DNA of 64,000 bases from the NCBI RefSeq assembly GCF_036226405.1, contig NZ_CP108464.1, forward strand, positions 1,488,001-1,552,000, in the 5' to 3' direction. Shown piece by piece: positions 55,330-64,000 of this stretch. Numbering within the stretch: position 1 is the first letter of the stretch; each line of letters starts with the position of its first letter. The notes under the pieces were generated by a model. The model made no database searches and was not told the DNA's origin. It saw only the letters and a program-made list of their open reading frames with translations. The translations under genes were made by a program, and so were the position numbers. The stretch comes from Streptomyces sp. NBC_01260. GTDB lineage: Bacteria > Actinomycetota > Actinomycetes > Streptomycetales > Streptomycetaceae.

Positions 55330-56978
55330 CGTCCGAGCACCGCCTCGATATAGGGGGAGCGTGCGATGAGTTCGGCGGCCGAGCGGTCGGTGTACGAGGT
55401 CAGCGGCCCGGCGAACACGGTGAAGGCGAGTCCGAGCGCGACCGTCGCGGCGGTGGCCCAGGTCATCGGCCGCGGCAGCTTCGTCGTCGTGGTGACGGCG
55501 TGACCGTGCAGCGTGGCGGCGACCGCGCGACCGGCCGGCTGGTGGCGGAGCCGTACGCCTTCGTCGCCGGTGCCGCGCATCCGGTCCGGACCCTCGTCGG
55601 CGTCGCTGTCGTCCTCCTCGTCGGACTCCAGGACCGTGCCGTCCAGCGCCTGCCCCGGAGGAGCGGCCCGCCAGAACGCCAGGTTCCACACCTTGGCCAT
55701 CACGTACAGCGTGAGAAGGCTGGTCGCCGTCGATCCGATGACGAGGATCCAGGCCCAGACACTGCCGTCGGCCACACCGGCGCGCATGAGTCCGAGCTTG
55801 CCGATGAATCCGGACAGCGGCGGGATCCCGGCCAGGTTCATCGCGGGTACGAAGAAGAGGACGGCCAGGAGCGGTGCGGCCTTGGCGATTCCGCCGAGCC
55901 GGGTCAGTTCGGTGGTGCCGCCGCGCCGTTCGATCAGACCGGCCACCAGGAAGAGCGTGGTCTGCACGGTGATGTGGTGGACGACGTAGACGATCGCGCC
56001 GCCGTACGCCTCGCGGGTGGCGAGCCCGATACCGAAGACCATGTAACCGATGTGGCTGATGAGGGTGAAGGAGAGCAGCCGCTTCAGGTCGGTCTGGGCG
56101 ACGGCCCCCAGGATGCCGACGATCATCGAGGCGAGGGCGGCCGCCATCAGCAGATCGCCCAGCCGGTTTCCGGGGAAGAGCAGGGTCTCGGTGCGCAGCA
56201 TGCAGTAGACGCCGACCTTGGTGAGCAGCCCGGCGAAGACCGCGGTGACCGGGGCGGGCGCGGTCGGGTAGGAGTCGGGGAGCCATGCGGCGAGCGGGAA
56301 GACGGCGGCCTTGATGGCGAAGACGGTCAGCAGCATCGCCTGGATCAGGGTCTGGACGCCCAGCGGGAGTGCGGCGAGGCGCCCGGCCAGCTGGGCGAAG
56401 TTGGCGGTACCGGTGGCCGCGTACGTCATGGCGATGGCGGTGAGGAAGAGCATCGAGGAGAACAGCGAAATGATCACGTAGGTGGAGCCCGCGCGGACCC
56501 GGGAGCCGGTGCCGCCGAGCGTGAGCAGGACGAAGCTGGCGACCAGCATGATCTCGAAGCCGACGTAGAGGTTGACCAGGTCACCGGCGAGAAAGGTGCA
56601 GGAGACCCCGGCGACCAGGATCAGGTAGGCGGGGTGGAAGACCGCCACGGGCGTCTCCTCGTCCCGGTCGGCCATGCCCTGGCCGAGGGAGTAGACGAGG
56701 ACGCAGAGGGTGACGGCCGAGGAGACCGTCAGCATCAGCCCGGAGAGCCGGTCGGCGACCAGGGTGATGCCGAGCGGCGGGGCGAAGTCGCCGAGGTGGA
56801 CGGTGAGCGGGCCGTCCATGTCGGCGGCGATCATCAGGGTGGCCGAGAGTCCCAGTACGGCGGTGAGTACGGCGACGCTGATGAAGCGCTGGAACTGTTT
56901 GAGCCGGGTGCCGAAGGCCAGGCTCAGGCCGGTGGCGCAGAGCGGCAGCAGCACCGGCAGCGGGACGAGTGCGTTCAC
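55326..56978 (-). CDS. mnhD: Mrp/Mnh antiporter subunit D
   Basis: A 550-residue NuoL/M/N-like proton channel subunit with about 14 helices. The lysine helix of the proton path is AVFAIKAAVFPLAAWLPDSY-like (TVFAIKAAVFPLAAWLPDS, Lys near residue 223), and AGLLTKVGVYCMLR carries the second conserved Lys. Between the last two helices it has an acidic cytoplasmic loop (LESDEEDDSDADEGPDR), unusual for the family. GTG 56978 has GGAG 7 bases upstream and overlaps the mnhC stop. Confidence 0.92.
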   Translation of the reverse strand: MNALVPLPVLLPLCATGLSLAFGTRLKQFQRFISVAVLTAVLGLSATLMIAADMDGPLTVHLGDFAPPLGITLVADRLSGLMLTVSSAVTLCVLVYSLGQGMADRDEETPVAVFHPAYLILVAGVSCTFLAGDLVNLYVGFEIMLVASFVLLTLGGTGSRVRAGSTYVIISLFSSMLFLTAIAMTYAATGTANFAQLAGRLAALPLGVQTLIQAMLLTVFAIKAAVFPLAAWLPDSYPTAPAPVTAVFAGLLTKVGVYCMLRTETLLFPGNRLGDLLMAAALASMIVGILGAVAQTDLKRLLSFTLISHIGYMVFGIGLATREAYGGAIVYVVHHITVQTTLFLVAGLIERRGGTTELTRLGGIAKAAPLLAVLFFVPAMNLAGIPPLSGFIGKLGLMRAGVADGSVWAWILVIGSTATSLLTLYVMAKVWNLAFWRAAPPGQALDGTVLESDEEDDSDADEGPDRMRGTGDEGVRLRHQPAGRAVAATLHGHAVTTTTKLPRPMTWATAATVALGLAFTVFAGPLTSYTDRSAAELIARSPYIEAVLGR

Positions 56979-57658
56979 CCGGTGTCTCCTCGGTTCGTGT
57001 CGTCGGGGTCGGGGCCGCTGTCGGGGGCGGGGTCCGGGCCGGGGCCGGGTGCGGCGCCGGGACCGGGTGCCGGGCCGGGGCTTCCGTCGTCCTGCTCCGC
57101 CGCGTAGTGCTCCGGGTCCGCGCCCAGGACGTCGTGCCACAGGTCCCCGGACGCGTCCCGGCCGCGGGCCTGCAGGGCACGGTCGGCGCGCAGCCTGGCT
57201 CTCAGCCGGCGGCGCTCCGCCCGGTAGCGGCGGCGTTCCTCGTCCGAACGGTCGGACTCGGCCCGGTACTGCTCGCGCAGTTCGTCGCGCTCCCCCAGCA
57301 CCTCGGCGCGCAGCACGATGCGCCGGTCCTCCAGGTCGTCGTGGACCTCGTCCGTGCCGGTCAGCTGGTGGCTGCGGTAGGCCATGGCCAGGAGGAACGC
57401 GGTGGTGGCGAGTGTGATGACGATGGCGGTAAGGGCGATGGCCTGGGGCAGCGGATCGGTGACCTTGCCCAGCGCGACGCCGTAGAGCAGGGGTTCGCGG
57501 CCGGCCGTTCCGGTGGCGGACAGGACGAGCAGGTTGATGCCGTTGCCCGCGATCACCGCGCCCAGCAGGATCCGGGTGAGGGGCCGGGTGAGCATGAGGA
57601 TGCCGCCGACCGCGCACAGCACCGCGGCGGTGGCGAGGAGCGAGGCGCTGACGGTCAT
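56975..57658 (-). CDS. mnhC: Mrp/Mnh antiporter subunit C with a long coiled-coil tail
   Basis: A 227-residue protein. Residues 1-110 are a normal NuoK-like MnhC with three helices (LLATAAVLCAVGGILMLTRP, LLGAVIAGNGINLLVLS, AIALTAIVITLATTAFLLAM). The rest is additional: residues about 118-180 are highly charged with a heptad pattern (RAEVLGERDELREQYRAESD, then DEERRRYRAERRRLRARLRA) and likely form a coiled coil, and the last 30 are Pro/Gly/Asp-rich (PGPGPDPAPDSGPDPDD). MnhC is usually 110-150 residues. ATG 57658 overlaps the mnhA stop. Confidence 0.88.
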   Translation of the reverse strand: MTVSASLLATAAVLCAVGGILMLTRPLTRILLGAVIAGNGINLLVLSATGTAGREPLLYGVALGKVTDPLPQAIALTAIVITLATTAFLLAMAYRSHQLTGTDEVHDDLEDRRIVLRAEVLGERDELREQYRAESDRSDEERRRYRAERRRLRARLRADRALQARGRDASGDLWHDVLGADPEHYAAEQDDGSPGPAPGPGAAPGPGPDPAPDSGPDPDDTNRGDTG

Positions 57659-60579
57659 CCCGCGACTCCCGTCCCGGGTGCCGGTCCGGAAGCGGGCCCC
57701 GGCAGCGCTCCGGCGGCCTGTTCGGCGGCGGCCCGCTCGATCTGCCGGTCGATCTTGGCGCCGAGGGCCCGCACGATGTCCAGCACCACGCCCAGCACCA
57801 GGAGATAGACGCCGAAGTCGAAGACCACCGGCGTACCGAAGTGGTACTCGCCGATCAGTGGCAGACGTCCGCGGTGGGTCCAGGCGTGCAGGACCGTGCC
57901 GTCGGCGAGACCCAGCAGAGCGACCCCGGTGGAGAGGAACAGGCCCAGACCGGTGAAGAGTCCCGGCTGCAGCGGGGCGGCCTCGGCGAGTTCGAAGCGG
58001 CCGCCCGCCAGGTACCGGATGATCAGGGCGACTCCGGCGACCAGTCCGGCGACGAAGCCGCCGCCCGGCATGTTCTCGGCGCAGAACAGCAGGTACACCG
58101 AGAGCACCAGGACCGGGTGGAACAGCAGCCGGGCCACCACCTCGAAGACCACGGAGCGGTGCTCGGGCGCGAGCGTGGCGCCGGCCGCCAGCCAACCGCG
58201 CTCCGGCGCCCCTTCGTCGCCCTGCGGCAGCCCCGTCAGCCGGGCCGCGGTCACCGACCAGGCGGTGTGCCCCTGTCTCTCCAGGGGCGATGCGGCGCCC
58301 TCGGCGCGGCGGTGCAGATAGATCAGGCTCGTCACACCGATCGCCGCGGCGGCGAGCACGGCGGACTCCCCCATCGTGTCCCAGGCCCGCAGGTCGACCA
58401 GGATGGTGGCCACCACGTCCTTGAGTCCGTGGTGCGCGGTCTCCTCGACCATGGCGGCGCCCGCCGGTTTCGCGATGCGCGCGGCCGCCGCGACCCAGAC
58501 CACCACGCTCAGGGTCGCCGCCGCGGCCAGCGCCACCGGGATGCGCACGGCACGGCGCCAGCTGCTGACCGACTCCTGGAAGTGCACCGGCATCCGCCGC
58601 AGCACCAGCACGAACACGATCATCGACACGGTCTCCACGCAGAACTGCGTGAGCGCCAGGTCCGGACCGCCCTGGACGACGAAGAGCAACGCGGTCCCGT
58701 ATCCGGTGAGTCCGGCCAGCACCACGGCCTTCATGCGCCGTCTGACGGTGAGGCAGAGCAGGGCCGCCGCGCAGGTCAGCACGGCGACGGCACCCTGCAG
58801 CGGTACGTCCCAGAGCCGGGGTGCCGCGGCCCCCTGCCAGGGGCGGTCGACGCCGAGCACGGCCAGCTGCCCGCCGAGCATCACGAGCAGCGTGGTGGCG
58901 AGGTAGACGGAGAGCGAGCCGCGCTGGACGAATCCGGTGATCTGGAGGGAGAGCCGCTCCAGGCCGAGCAGCAGGTGGCCGAAGACGTTGTCGGCGGTGG
59001 GCCAGGCGATCCGCCGGGAGAGCCGGGTGACCTCGCCCCGCCACGCGAAGAGCGCGGCGCCGCCCGCCAGGGCGACGGCCGAGAGCAGCACCGCGGTGCC
59101 GAATCCGTGCCAGAGCGCGAGATGGTAGAGGTGCGCGGGGACGGGGAAGGTGTCCGCGTAAGCGCTCAGCAGCCGGCCGGTCCACCCGACACCGGGCCCG
59201 AGGACAAGACCGCAGGCGGCGAGCAGCGCGGGCGGGGCGAGGAAGGCCCAGCCGACCCGGTGGACCGGGGTGTCGGTGACGCCGGGCTTGCGCAGGAAGG
59301 CCCCCCAGACGAAGCGGACGGTGTACGCGACGGTCAGCATCGACCCCGCGACCGTGATGCCCAGCGCCCAGCGGTCCGCGGTGTCGCCGTGCAGCAGCGC
59401 GTCGAAGGCGGCCTCCTTCGCGGCGAAGCCCAGCAGTGGGGGCAGTGCGGCCATGGACGCGGCGGCGATCACGGCGACGGCGAAGACGTGCGGCAGCGCC
59501 CGTCCGACGCCGGAGAGTCTGCGCAGGTCCCGGGTGCCGGCGGCGTGGTCGACGATGCCGGTGACCAGGAACAGCGGTGCCTTGAACAGGGCGTGCCCGA
59601 GGATCATCACGGCGGCGGCCAGCGCCGCGTCGCGGCTGCCGACGCCGGCGAGCAGCGTGAGGAAGCCGAGCTGGCTGACGGTGCCGTAGGCGAGGACGAG
59701 CTTGAGGTCGTTGAGCCGCAGCGCCCGCCAGCCGCCGAGCAGCATGGTCGCGGCACCGAGGACCATCACGACGGGCCGCCACACGGGGACGTCGGCGAAT
59801 CCGGGTGCGAGGCGGGCGACCAGGTAGACGCCCGCCTTGACCATGGCGGCGGCGTGCAGATAGGCGCTGACGGGGGTGGGCGCGGCCATCGCGTTCGGGA
59901 GCCAGAGGCTGAACGGCCAGATCGCCGACTTGGAAAGCGCCCCGCACAGGATCAGCACCACGGCCACCGAGACGGCGACGCTCGTCCGGGGCGGGTCGTC
60001 GAGGATCGCGGAGATCCGGTAGGTGCCCGCCGCCTGACCGATGATCAGAAAGCCGACCAGCATGGCGAGGCCGCCGAAGGTGGTGACGGTGAGTGCCTGG
60101 AGGGCGGAGCGGCGGCTGTGCCGGTGCTCGCTATTGTATCCGATCAGCAGGTAGGAGAAGACCGTGGTCAGCTCCCAGAACACATAGAGCGAGATCAGGT
60201 CGTCGGTGAGGACGAGGGCGAGCATCGCCCCGGCGAAGGCGAGCAGGTTCCCGGCGAATCCGGCCAGTTGCGGAGTGTCGTCGGTGAAGTACGAGGCGCA
60301 GTAGAGCAGGACGAGCGTGCCGACACCGGCCGCGAGCAGCACCATCAGTTCGGCGAGCGCGTCGAGGCGCAGGCCGAGGGAGACGTCGTAGGCCGGGATC
60401 CAGTTCCACGACCAGGTAACCGAGGACCCGGAGGCCACGGTGTCCCACTGGGCGAGTGCCCAGCAGGTGGTGGCGGCCGGTGGCAGGGCGAGTACGACGA
60501 AGGCGCGCGTGCCCAGTCGCCGGACCAGCGGGAGGGCACACGCGGCCAGGACGAAGTGGCAGACGATGAGCGCCGTCAT
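57655..60579 (-). CDS. mnhA: Mrp/Mnh antiporter subunit A fused to subunit B
   Basis: A 974-residue NuoL-like subunit with about 20 helices. Visible elements include VFWELTTVFSYLLIGYNSEH, the lysine helix GALSKSAIWPFSLWLPNAM and AAAMVKAGVYLVARL, and the C-terminal helices. The last 150 residues (RLLFHPVLVLSVYLLFCAEN, MPGGGFVAGLVAGVALIIRY) correspond to MnhB, so A and B are one polypeptide, as in other actinobacteria. It is the first gene of the operon A/B-C-D-E-F-G, all coupled by four-base overlaps. ATG 60579. Confidence 0.93.
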   Translation of the reverse strand: MTALIVCHFVLAACALPLVRRLGTRAFVVLALPPAATTCWALAQWDTVASGSSVTWSWNWIPAYDVSLGLRLDALAELMVLLAAGVGTLVLLYCASYFTDDTPQLAGFAGNLLAFAGAMLALVLTDDLISLYVFWELTTVFSYLLIGYNSEHRHSRRSALQALTVTTFGGLAMLVGFLIIGQAAGTYRISAILDDPPRTSVAVSVAVVLILCGALSKSAIWPFSLWLPNAMAAPTPVSAYLHAAAMVKAGVYLVARLAPGFADVPVWRPVVMVLGAATMLLGGWRALRLNDLKLVLAYGTVSQLGFLTLLAGVGSRDAALAAAVMILGHALFKAPLFLVTGIVDHAAGTRDLRRLSGVGRALPHVFAVAVIAAASMAALPPLLGFAAKEAAFDALLHGDTADRWALGITVAGSMLTVAYTVRFVWGAFLRKPGVTDTPVHRVGWAFLAPPALLAACGLVLGPGVGWTGRLLSAYADTFPVPAHLYHLALWHGFGTAVLLSAVALAGGAALFAWRGEVTRLSRRIAWPTADNVFGHLLLGLERLSLQITGFVQRGSLSVYLATTLLVMLGGQLAVLGVDRPWQGAAAPRLWDVPLQGAVAVLTCAAALLCLTVRRRMKAVVLAGLTGYGTALLFVVQGGPDLALTQFCVETVSMIVFVLVLRRMPVHFQESVSSWRRAVRIPVALAAAATLSVVVWVAAAARIAKPAGAAMVEETAHHGLKDVVATILVDLRAWDTMGESAVLAAAAIGVTSLIYLHRRAEGAASPLERQGHTAWSVTAARLTGLPQGDEGAPERGWLAAGATLAPEHRSVVFEVVARLLFHPVLVLSVYLLFCAENMPGGGFVAGLVAGVALIIRYLAGGRFELAEAAPLQPGLFTGLGLFLSTGVALLGLADGTVLHAWTHRGRLPLIGEYHFGTPVVFDFGVYLLVLGVVLDIVRALGAKIDRQIERAAAEQAAGALPGPASGPAPGTGVAG

Positions 60580-60921
60580 GCGGCTCCGCGGGGAGATGCG
60601 GCGCGGGGCAGTCCGGCGCGGGGCGTTACAGAACGGGCAAAGAGCACTAAGTACAGATATATCCCCGAACCGGCTTCACCCGTACGGCGCGCCGCGCCCA
60701 CCCGGGCGCACTCAGATCGGTCGCGGCAGCTCCGCGCGTAGATGGTGAAGACGTGAGTGATCGGTGTTGCACATGTGAGCCCACTTCCTTTTCATTTTTA
60801 CAGTGCGGCTAAGATCTATCTGTCGAAGTTCTCAACGGATTTGATCAGTCGTGAGGCTGGCATCATCGTCAAGGAGCATGCCCTGCGCACGCGCGCGTCT
60901 CGGCGGAGCGACTCGACCACC
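60580..60921. other. Divergent promoter region between the Mrp operon and the conservon
   Basis: About 340 bases. It contains AT-rich patches near 60650-60665 and 60785-60835 (for example TTTTTACAG and TAAGATCTATC) that fit promoters for both sides. No small gene or RNA was recognised. Confidence 0.5.
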
Positions 60922-63750
60922 ATGTCGCTGCGGACGGCCCTGCTCGTACTGGCCATCGTCCCCGGTGTCGCACTGGCCGCCCTCTGGGCCGTCACCAGTG
61001 GTCAGACTCTGCTCGACTTCCAAAGCCAGGCAGCCCAGGGGCAGTTGGCCCAGAAGGCCGGCCAGCCGTCCAACATCGTGTACTACAACCTGCAGGAGGA
61101 GCGTCGGCTGAGCGCCGAGGCTCTGGCCCGCCACGGAGGTGCCACCGACGCGCTGCGCAAGCAGCGCAAGCTGACCGACGAAGCGATCACCAGCTTCCAG
61201 TCGCTCTCGGACGTGACCGCCGACGACGCGCCCGGCGAGGTCCGGGACGCGGTCGGCCAGGCCCGCCAGGCGATCAACCAACTGCCTGCGCAGCGCACCC
61301 TCGTGGACGAGGGCGACAACGACCAGCAGAAGGCCGTGTACGGCTACTACACGGATCTGATCGCGGTCGACCTGAAGCTGTTCACCGCGCTCAGCCATGT
61401 GGACAACGGCAAGATAACCACGCTCTCGCAGCCGCTGGTCGACCTGTTCTGGACCAAGGAGATGATCTCGCGCTCGGACGCCCTGCTGGCCCGTGGCTGG
61501 CCGAAGGGCAAGCTGAGCACGGAGGACCTCCAGCAGGTCCGGCAGGCCGTTTCCAGTCAGTCGTTCCAGTACTCCGACAAGGTCGCCCCCTACCTTCCGC
61601 CGGACGAGAAGGCGATGTGGGACAAGATAGCGAGCAGTCCCGCCTGGAGGACCAAGACCCGGGTGGAGACGCAGGTGCTGCGGCCCGCCGACCCCGACGG
61701 TGCCGGATTCGTCAGCCTCGGCGCCCAGGAGAAGACCTGGCGCGGCGCGATGGACCAGCTCACACCCCAGCTGGTGAAGCTGATGGAGCACCGCACCGCG
61801 CTGGTGGTCGAGAACGGCAAGGACAGCGTCATCTCGCTGCTGATCAGGGTCGTCCTGACCACCGTCGTCGGCCTCCTCGCGGTCATCGCGGTCATCTGGA
61901 TCACCTGGCGCCTCACCCGTAACCTGCGCCGCCGGATCGGCCGGCTCCAGGAACGGGCCGAGGAGCTGGAGAAGACGCTGCCCGATGTGATCGACCGGCT
62001 CGCCAAGGGCGAACGCATCGATGTCGAGGCCGAGGCCCGTGCCATCGCGCCCGACAGCAAGAGCGGCAAGTCCGACGAACTGACGCAACTCGGCAACGCC
62101 CTCAACCTGGCCCGCACCAGTGCTGTGCAGGCGGCCGTCAAACAGGCCGACCAGCACCGCGGCTTCGAGCGGCTGCTGCAGCGCATCGCCCGCCGCACCC
62201 AGCAGTTGATCGGCCAGCAGCTGAAGAAGCTGGACGAGCTGGAGCGCAAGCACGAGGACCCCGAGTTGCTGGACGGACTCTTCGACCTCGACCACCTCAC
62301 CGCCCGGCTCCGGCGCTACGAGGAGAACCTGGTGATCCTCGCCGGCGGCTCCCCGCACCGGCGCTGGCGCAAGCCCGTTCCGCTGCTGGACGTCATGCGT
62401 TCCGCCCAGGGCGAGGTGCAGGACTACCGGCGCGTGGTACTGGATCTGGACGGCACCCCGTGGCTCACGGAGCGGGCCGTCGGACCGGTCTCCCATGTGC
62501 TCGCCGAGCTGATCGAGAACGCCCTCAGCTTCTCCAAGCCGCCCAGCCCCGTCGAGGTCAGGGCGGCCCGGGTGAGCCGGGGACTGGCCATCGAGGTCGA
62601 GGACCGCGGGCTCGGCATGGACGAGCAACAGCTGTCCGAGGCCAACGAGCTGATGAGCCGTCCGCCCAGGATGGACGTGCTGGCCCACTCCGACGACATC
62701 CGGCTGGGCCTCTACGTGATCGCACGCCTCGCCGACCAGCACGGCCTGCGGGTGGAGTTCCGCCCCTCGGCCTTCGGCGGCACCCGCGTCGTCGTGCTCG
62801 TCCCCGACGCGCTCACGGTCCCCGAGCCGCGTACCGGCCCGGTGGGCGTACCGTCCCCCGAGGCCGTCCAGGCCCCCGCGCCGTCCGCGCCCCCGGTGCC
62901 CGCCGCGACCGGCGACGGAGAGGCACTGCCCAGCCGGGGCCGTGGCCAGGCCCTCGCGGGGGTCACCGCGCTGCACGCCTCCGGCGCACCGTTCGACGCC
63001 ACCGCGTCCCCGTACACCGTGGCGGCCGAGCCCTTCCCCGACCGGGAGGGGCCGCGGCCGCAGCCCGCGCCCGCCGACGACCCGTTCGGCGACCGCGAGC
63101 ACCCGTTCCCGCCGTACACCGGCACTGCGCCCGGGACGTCCCCGTACGGTTCCGCCGGACCGGCGTCCCCGTACGGCAGCTCCCACGAGGACCCGTACGC
63201 CCCGGCCGAACAGCCGTACATGAAGGCCGAGGGCCAGTACCCCGTACCGCACCAGCCGTATCCGACGCCGGAGGAGCCGTACATGACTCCGCAACAGCCC
63301 TACACGGGACCGTATCCGGCGGGCGCGGCCGGGGACCCGAACGGATTCCCGGTCCCCGGTGTCCGGCAGCCGGGACCGGCCGCCGGACACCCCGCACGGC
63401 TGCCGGTGGCCGAGCCCGACCATCCGGCTCCGCCGTCGCCGCAGACCATCGCTCCCGGCGGGCCGGGCCGGCCCACGCTGCCGGCCGTACCCGCCGCGGA
63501 ACCCCCGTTGCCGCGCCGGGTGCGGCAGGCCAGCCTCGCGGACGAACTGCGGATCGACCCGGCAGCCAGGCCTGCCGCGCCGCAGCCGCCGAGCTGGGAC
63601 GAGAACCCCCTGCTCCGGCCGGCCCCCCGCAGGGCCGGAGCCGCGATCGGAGCCTTCCAGCGCCGGTCCCGCGCCGCCCGCGCGACCGATGAATCGCCGA
63701 CGGAGCCCGACCCGCCCGCCCACCACCCCACGAGAGAAGAACGGTCATGA
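60922..63750 (+). CDS. cvnA: CvnA-like sensor histidine kinase with nitrate/nitrite-sensing domain
   Basis: A 942-residue membrane kinase-like protein. Helix 1 (LRTALLVLAIVPGVALAALW), then an extracellular NIT domain (about 30-300), helix 2 (about 305-335), a HAMP-like linker, and a cytoplasmic ATPase domain with the N box ELIENALSFSKP, VEDRGLGMDEQQL and FGGTRVVVLVP. No clear phospho-acceptor H box is seen, as in many conservon A proteins. The last 270 residues are Pro-rich with PYxx repeats. ATG 60922 is the safest start; an in-frame CTG at 60892 has AAGGAG 6 bases upstream and could be the true one. The TGA overlaps the next gene by four bases. Confidence 0.88.
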   Translation: MSLRTALLVLAIVPGVALAALWAVTSGQTLLDFQSQAAQGQLAQKAGQPSNIVYYNLQEERRLSAEALARHGGATDALRKQRKLTDEAITSFQSLSDVTADDAPGEVRDAVGQARQAINQLPAQRTLVDEGDNDQQKAVYGYYTDLIAVDLKLFTALSHVDNGKITTLSQPLVDLFWTKEMISRSDALLARGWPKGKLSTEDLQQVRQAVSSQSFQYSDKVAPYLPPDEKAMWDKIASSPAWRTKTRVETQVLRPADPDGAGFVSLGAQEKTWRGAMDQLTPQLVKLMEHRTALVVENGKDSVISLLIRVVLTTVVGLLAVIAVIWITWRLTRNLRRRIGRLQERAEELEKTLPDVIDRLAKGERIDVEAEARAIAPDSKSGKSDELTQLGNALNLARTSAVQAAVKQADQHRGFERLLQRIARRTQQLIGQQLKKLDELERKHEDPELLDGLFDLDHLTARLRRYEENLVILAGGSPHRRWRKPVPLLDVMRSAQGEVQDYRRVVLDLDGTPWLTERAVGPVSHVLAELIENALSFSKPPSPVEVRAARVSRGLAIEVEDRGLGMDEQQLSEANELMSRPPRMDVLAHSDDIRLGLYVIARLADQHGLRVEFRPSAFGGTRVVVLVPDALTVPEPRTGPVGVPSPEAVQAPAPSAPPVPAATGDGEALPSRGRGQALAGVTALHASGAPFDATASPYTVAAEPFPDREGPRPQPAPADDPFGDREHPFPPYTGTAPGTSPYGSAGPASPYGSSHEDPYAPAEQPYMKAEGQYPVPHQPYPTPEEPYMTPQQPYTGPYPAGAAGDPNGFPVPGVRQPGPAAGHPARLPVAEPDHPAPPSPQTIAPGGPGRPTLPAVPAAEPPLPRRVRQASLADELRIDPAARPAAPQPPSWDENPLLRPAPRRAGAAIGAFQRRSRAARATDESPTEPDPPAHHPTREERS

Positions 63751-64000
63751 CACGCACAACCGCCACTCACCAGGACCTCGACTGGCTGCTCGACGGTCTC
63801 GTGGACTCGGTGGCCGAGACCCTGAACGCCGTACTGCTCTCCGACGACGGCCTGGTGGTGAGCCATTCGCGCACCGTCGAGCGGGCCGACGCGGAGCGGC
63901 TGGCCGCCATCTGCACCGGGCAGCAGAGCCTGGCCCGCGGTGTCGGGCAGCTCTTCAACGGCGGCGGCGTGCACCAGGTGATCGTCGAGCTGTCGGACCT
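63747..64000 (+). CDS. cvnB: Roadblock/LC7-domain protein, partial (CvnB-like)
   Basis: The first 84 codons of a gene that runs off the window: LDWLLDGLVDSVAETLNAVL, LSDDGLVVSHSRTVERADAE, then CTGQQSLARGVGQLF and VHQVIVELSDL. This is a Roadblock/LC7 fold, the second component of Streptomyces conservons (kinase, roadblock, DUF742, small GTPase), which resemble eukaryotic G-protein switch modules. The ATG overlaps the kinase stop (ATGA), so translation is coupled. A DUF742 gene and a GTPase gene are expected just beyond the window. Confidence 0.9.
   Translation, partial: MTRTTATHQDLDWLLDGLVDSVAETLNAVLLSDDGLVVSHSRTVERADAERLAAICTGQQSLARGVGQLFNGGGVHQVIVELSD

Noticed and set aside
57841..60741. 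966-codon plus-strand frame opposite mnhA
   Set aside because: Shadow of the antiporter gene; the Gln/Asp/Gly-rich product matches nothing.

Overview
This is about 64 kb of a high-GC actinobacterial chromosome, almost certainly Streptomyces. Coding regions are strongly GC-biased at third positions, starts are often GTG or TTG, and the genes include a Rok7B7-like ROK regulator, NgcEFG, Mrp/Mnh antiporter genes, a conservon kinase and an HTH-MurA fusion. From memory, the order hemE - DUF3000 - response regulator - rnd - fadAB - dxs - xylFGH/rok7B7 - ngcEFG - acnA - murA resembles the core segment around SCO6031 to SCO5998 of S. coelicolor; this was not checked by alignment. No rRNA, tRNA, CRISPR array, prophage or insertion sequence was recognised.

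Layout. 1-8 kb holds housekeeping genes: an oxidoreductase tail, hemE, a DUF3000 gene, an orphan response regulator, RNase D and the fadAB beta-oxidation pair. 8-14.6 kb holds a beta-propeller-like protein, an LCP cell-wall ligase, an APC amino acid permease and dxs. 14.7-27.5 kb is a carbohydrate block: a xylose-type ABC transporter with its ROK regulator, the NgcEFG chitobiose/GlcNAc-type transporter, and a secreted GH92 alpha-mannosidase. The ngcE-GH92 intergenic region carries a DasR-like site and a separate perfect palindrome. 27.6-36.3 kb holds secreted and surface genes: a DUF916 protein, a metallophosphoesterase that looks like a deletion chimera, a lipoprotein, a cellulose-active-type AA10 LPMO behind a perfect CebR box, a histidine phosphatase, a GH31 relic, and two FG-GAP/VCBS paralogues sharing a nearly identical 169-bp block. 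36.4-39.1 kb is aconitase.

39.6-49.6 kb looks like an accessory stretch between acnA and murA. It has two TetR regulators with likely partners (an SRPBCC protein and an MMPL transporter), a methyltransferase, a VOC-AraC-VOC group whose two VOC genes share the same upstream element at the same spacing, a broken ECF sigma gene and a MOSC protein. 49.9-53.7 kb holds MurA with an N-terminal XRE-type HTH, a P1-family peptidase and a TOPRIM-domain protein. 53.8-60.6 kb is a tightly overlapping Mrp antiporter operon (A/B fusion, C, D, E, F, G) plus a 42-residue membrane protein. 60.9 kb to the end is the start of a conservon (CvnA-like kinase, then a partial roadblock protein).

Working together. 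The 14-33 kb genes suggest use of plant and fungal polymers: xylose uptake, chitobiose or GlcNAc uptake, mannose release from N-glycans and oxidative cellulose cleavage, each with its own candidate operator. Between 30 and 49 kb there are several independent signs of gene decay by deletion or frameshift, so this part of the chromosome appears to be eroding.
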